From positions 142,778-206,777 of the forward strand of contig CAMBDA010000001.1 of assembly GCA_945865175.1 (NCBI GenBank): a DNA stretch of 64,000 bases, written 5' to 3'. The notes beneath the pieces were generated by a model that saw only the letters and a list, made by a program, of their open reading frames with translations, ran no database searches and had not been told where the DNA came from. This DNA comes from an uncultured Prevotellaceae bacterium. Lineage in GTDB: Bacteria; Bacteroidota; Bacteroidia; Bacteroidales; Bacteroidaceae. Shown here one piece after another: positions 62,622 through 64,000 of the stretch; the first letter of the stretch is position 1; each line of letters opens with the position of its first letter. Made by a program: the position numbers and the translations under genes.

Positions 62622-64000
62622 GTCGAGTAGAGCGAGGGAGTTTCACCCTCACCCTCTCACAGAACCGTGCGTGAAAGTCTCCCCTCACACGGCTCTTCAC
62701 ACTCTACGTTTTGTGCATAGACATAATCTGGGGGTCTGGCCTCTCTGCCAATGATAGAAAAGACTGCGGTCTTTGCCCGCTATCTCTTGCAGCCAACTGA
62801 AAGCCTTGACAATGGGCTTGCGATGGAAGCGCTTGTATTTCCTGCGTACCCAATAGGCAAGCACCATGTTCAGGTGGTTCATAACTTTGACAAACTCGGT
62901 CTTGCCAAACTTGTTGTAGTAATTGTACCAACCTCGCACTTGGCTCTCAATCTCTATCCCCACCTGCTGGAGTTTCCAGTCAAGATGGGAATGTAGCTTC
63001 CACTCTTTCATCTTCTCATGCAGCTTCTTCACCGATTTCTTGCTGATGGCAGGAAGAAAGCTCGTGAAGCACTGACACTGCTTTCGATTCCATGACTTGC
63101 GGCATTGGAAAGTATAGCCGAGAAAGTCGAAGGAAGCTTCATAGCCTTCAACCTTCTTTCGGGTTGATGTGGGGCATTGCACTATCTTTGTCTTCTCCGC
63201 ATTGAGTTTCAAGCGGCATTGTTCAAAGCGGCAGGTCAGAACTTCTTTCAGATATTCCGCCTGCGCCTTGCTCACACAATGACATATCGTATCATCGGCA
63301 TAACGTTCAAATGGTATATTCGGGTAGTGGATGCGCATCCACTTGTCAAACGTGTAGTGGAGAAACAGATTGGCAAGAACCGGACCTATGACCGAGCCTT
63401 GAGGCACTCCCATAGTACGTTCTATCGTCTCTCCCTTTGACGTGCGGTAAGGGACTTTGAGCCACCTGCGGATATAAAGCAGCACCCATTTCTCGCGTAC
63501 ATGATGTTCCACTGCCTTCATTAGCAGGTCGTGGTCTATCGTGTCGAAGAACTTGGATATGTCCATATCCAGTACCCAACCGAATTTGAAACATCGCTCA
63601 CGTGCCTTGGCTATGGCATCGGAAGCGGAGCGGTTTGGACGATAACCATACGAGTCTTGGTCAAAGCAGGGGTCTATGGACGGCTCTATGAACAATACCG
63701 CTGCCTGCTGGGCTATACGGTCTTCTACCGTAGGTATGCCCAAGGGACGCTTGCCGCCACCAGGCTTCGGTATCTCCACAAGCCGAACGGCATTCGGCAT
63801 GTAGGAACCCGAACTCATTCGGTTCCACAGCTTGTAGAGGCGGTTGCCCAAGTCTTTCTCATAATCTTCGATGCTGACCGAGTCAACGCCTGCACTGCCT
63901 TTGTTTTCCTTTACCTTAAGGTAAGCCTTGTAGATTAACGTCTTGTCTATCACAAATGGTTTTGCTTCTTTCATCATATCCTCCTCTTTGTTTAAGAGTT
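62622..64000 (-). mobile_element. Group II intron (5' part outside window)
   Basis: The intron runs on the minus strand. Its 3' end (CTCGAC) is at 62622, the 34-nt domain V at 62695-62662 begins GAGCCG, and the reverse transcriptase gene fills most of the rest. The 5' end (GUGYG-like) is beyond 64000. It inserted downstream of the TonB-receptor gene, so it breaks no recognised gene. Confidence 0.92.
62697..63977 (-). CDS. ltrA: Group II intron reverse transcriptase/maturase
   Basis: The 426-residue intron-encoded protein has the RT fingers/palm blocks (GSAGVDSVSIEDYE, GKRPLGIPTVEDRIAQQAAV, DSYGYRPNRSASDAI, VLDMDISKFFDTIDHDLL, GVPQGSVIGPVLANLFLHY). The active-site YADD lies at 226-229. The maturase X domain includes VRGWYNYYNKFGKTEFVKVM. 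There is no HNH endonuclease domain, so mobility would use a nick or replication-fork route. It lies inside the intron; nearly all its coding end is in the window. Start Met-Met at 63977 is taken. Confidence 0.95.
   Translation of the reverse strand: MMKEAKPFVIDKTLIYKAYLKVKENKGSAGVDSVSIEDYEKDLGNRLYKLWNRMSSGSYMPNAVRLVEIPKPGGGKRPLGIPTVEDRIAQQAAVLFIEPSIDPCFDQDSYGYRPNRSASDAIAKARERCFKFGWVLDMDISKFFDTIDHDLLMKAVEHHVREKWVLLYIRRWLKVPYRTSKGETIERTMGVPQGSVIGPVLANLFLHYTFDKWMRIHYPNIPFERYADDTICHCVSKAQAEYLKEVLTCRFEQCRLKLNAEKTKIVQCPTSTRKKVEGYEASFDFLGYTFQCRKSWNRKQCQCFTSFLPAISKKSVKKLHEKMKEWKLHSHLDWKLQQVGIEIESQVRGWYNYYNKFGKTEFVKVMNHLNMVLAYWVRRKYKRFHRKPIVKAFSWLQEIAGKDRSLFYHWQRGQTPRLCLCTKRRV

Overview
The window reads as a chromosomal segment of a Bacteroidales bacterium (Bacteroides/Prevotella-type). 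The reasons are repeated Bacteroidetes promoters (TTG, about 20 bp, then TAnnTTTG), a BtuG/DUF4465 vitamin B12 uptake locus, a DPP IV-type peptidase, GLPGLI and TonB-receptor proteins, fimbrillin-family lipoproteins, and an HU/amidase/DUF3987 phage-like module. Housekeeping parts are GC-rich, so the opposite strands carry many long shadow ORFs. The pilin and leucine-rich-repeat region is visibly more AT-rich. Genus cannot be fixed from the sequence alone.

Layout. 1-2601 (minus): purM-prfA-pyrF, an operon of purine and pyrimidine synthesis and translation termination. 2768-5917 (minus): secreted GH2 beta-galactosidase. 6095-11414 (plus): ComF-like phosphoribosyltransferase, glutamate dehydrogenase, and a large two-receiver PEP-synthase-like protein. 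11570-22021 (plus): promoter, cobalamin riboswitch, then DUF4465 lipoprotein, BtuG, PKD lipoprotein, BtuB, BtuF, BtuC, a GH20 hexosaminidase in the middle, and BtuD. 22140-24695: B12-dependent (class II) ribonucleotide reductase, a direct consumer of the imported cofactor. 24692-30166: radical SAM protein, DPP IV, tRNA-Arg(CCG), CE1-type esterase, four-helix-bundle protein.

30276-37301: a phage-like island without capsid, tail or integrase genes. A tightly coupled minus-strand operon (small protein, DUF3987 P-loop protein, CHC2/TOPRIM primase, DUF5675-like protein, a possible unimolecular spanin, T7-lysozyme-like amidase) diverges from a plus-strand arm (unknown 196-aa protein, HU-like protein, holin-like and membrane proteins). 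A regular array of TGAAC half-sites lies between the two arms. An unexplained 37-bp inverted repeat lies in the plus arm.

37491-56944: the most unusual region. After a truncated group II intron 3' end comes a minus-strand array that looks like a type V (FimA/Mfa) pilus locus. It holds an outer-membrane barrel protein, an anchor-like lipoprotein, five plain fimbrillins, five fimbrillins carrying C-terminal 26-residue leucine-rich repeats, and one with a GLUG-like C terminus. Four long REP-type palindromes and a RAYT (REP-associated tyrosine transposase) are interspersed. Two paralogues share near-identical DNA blocks, and one carries an exact 78-bp repeat-unit duplication, so the array is recombining.

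57389-64000: DUF4143-type AAA ATPase (minus), a GLPGLI protein with an outer-membrane TonB-receptor-like partner (plus), and a group II intron with reverse transcriptase (minus) that runs off the window. Its 3' end is almost identical to the fragment at 37491 but in the opposite orientation.

All calls come from reading the sequence; no database search was run.
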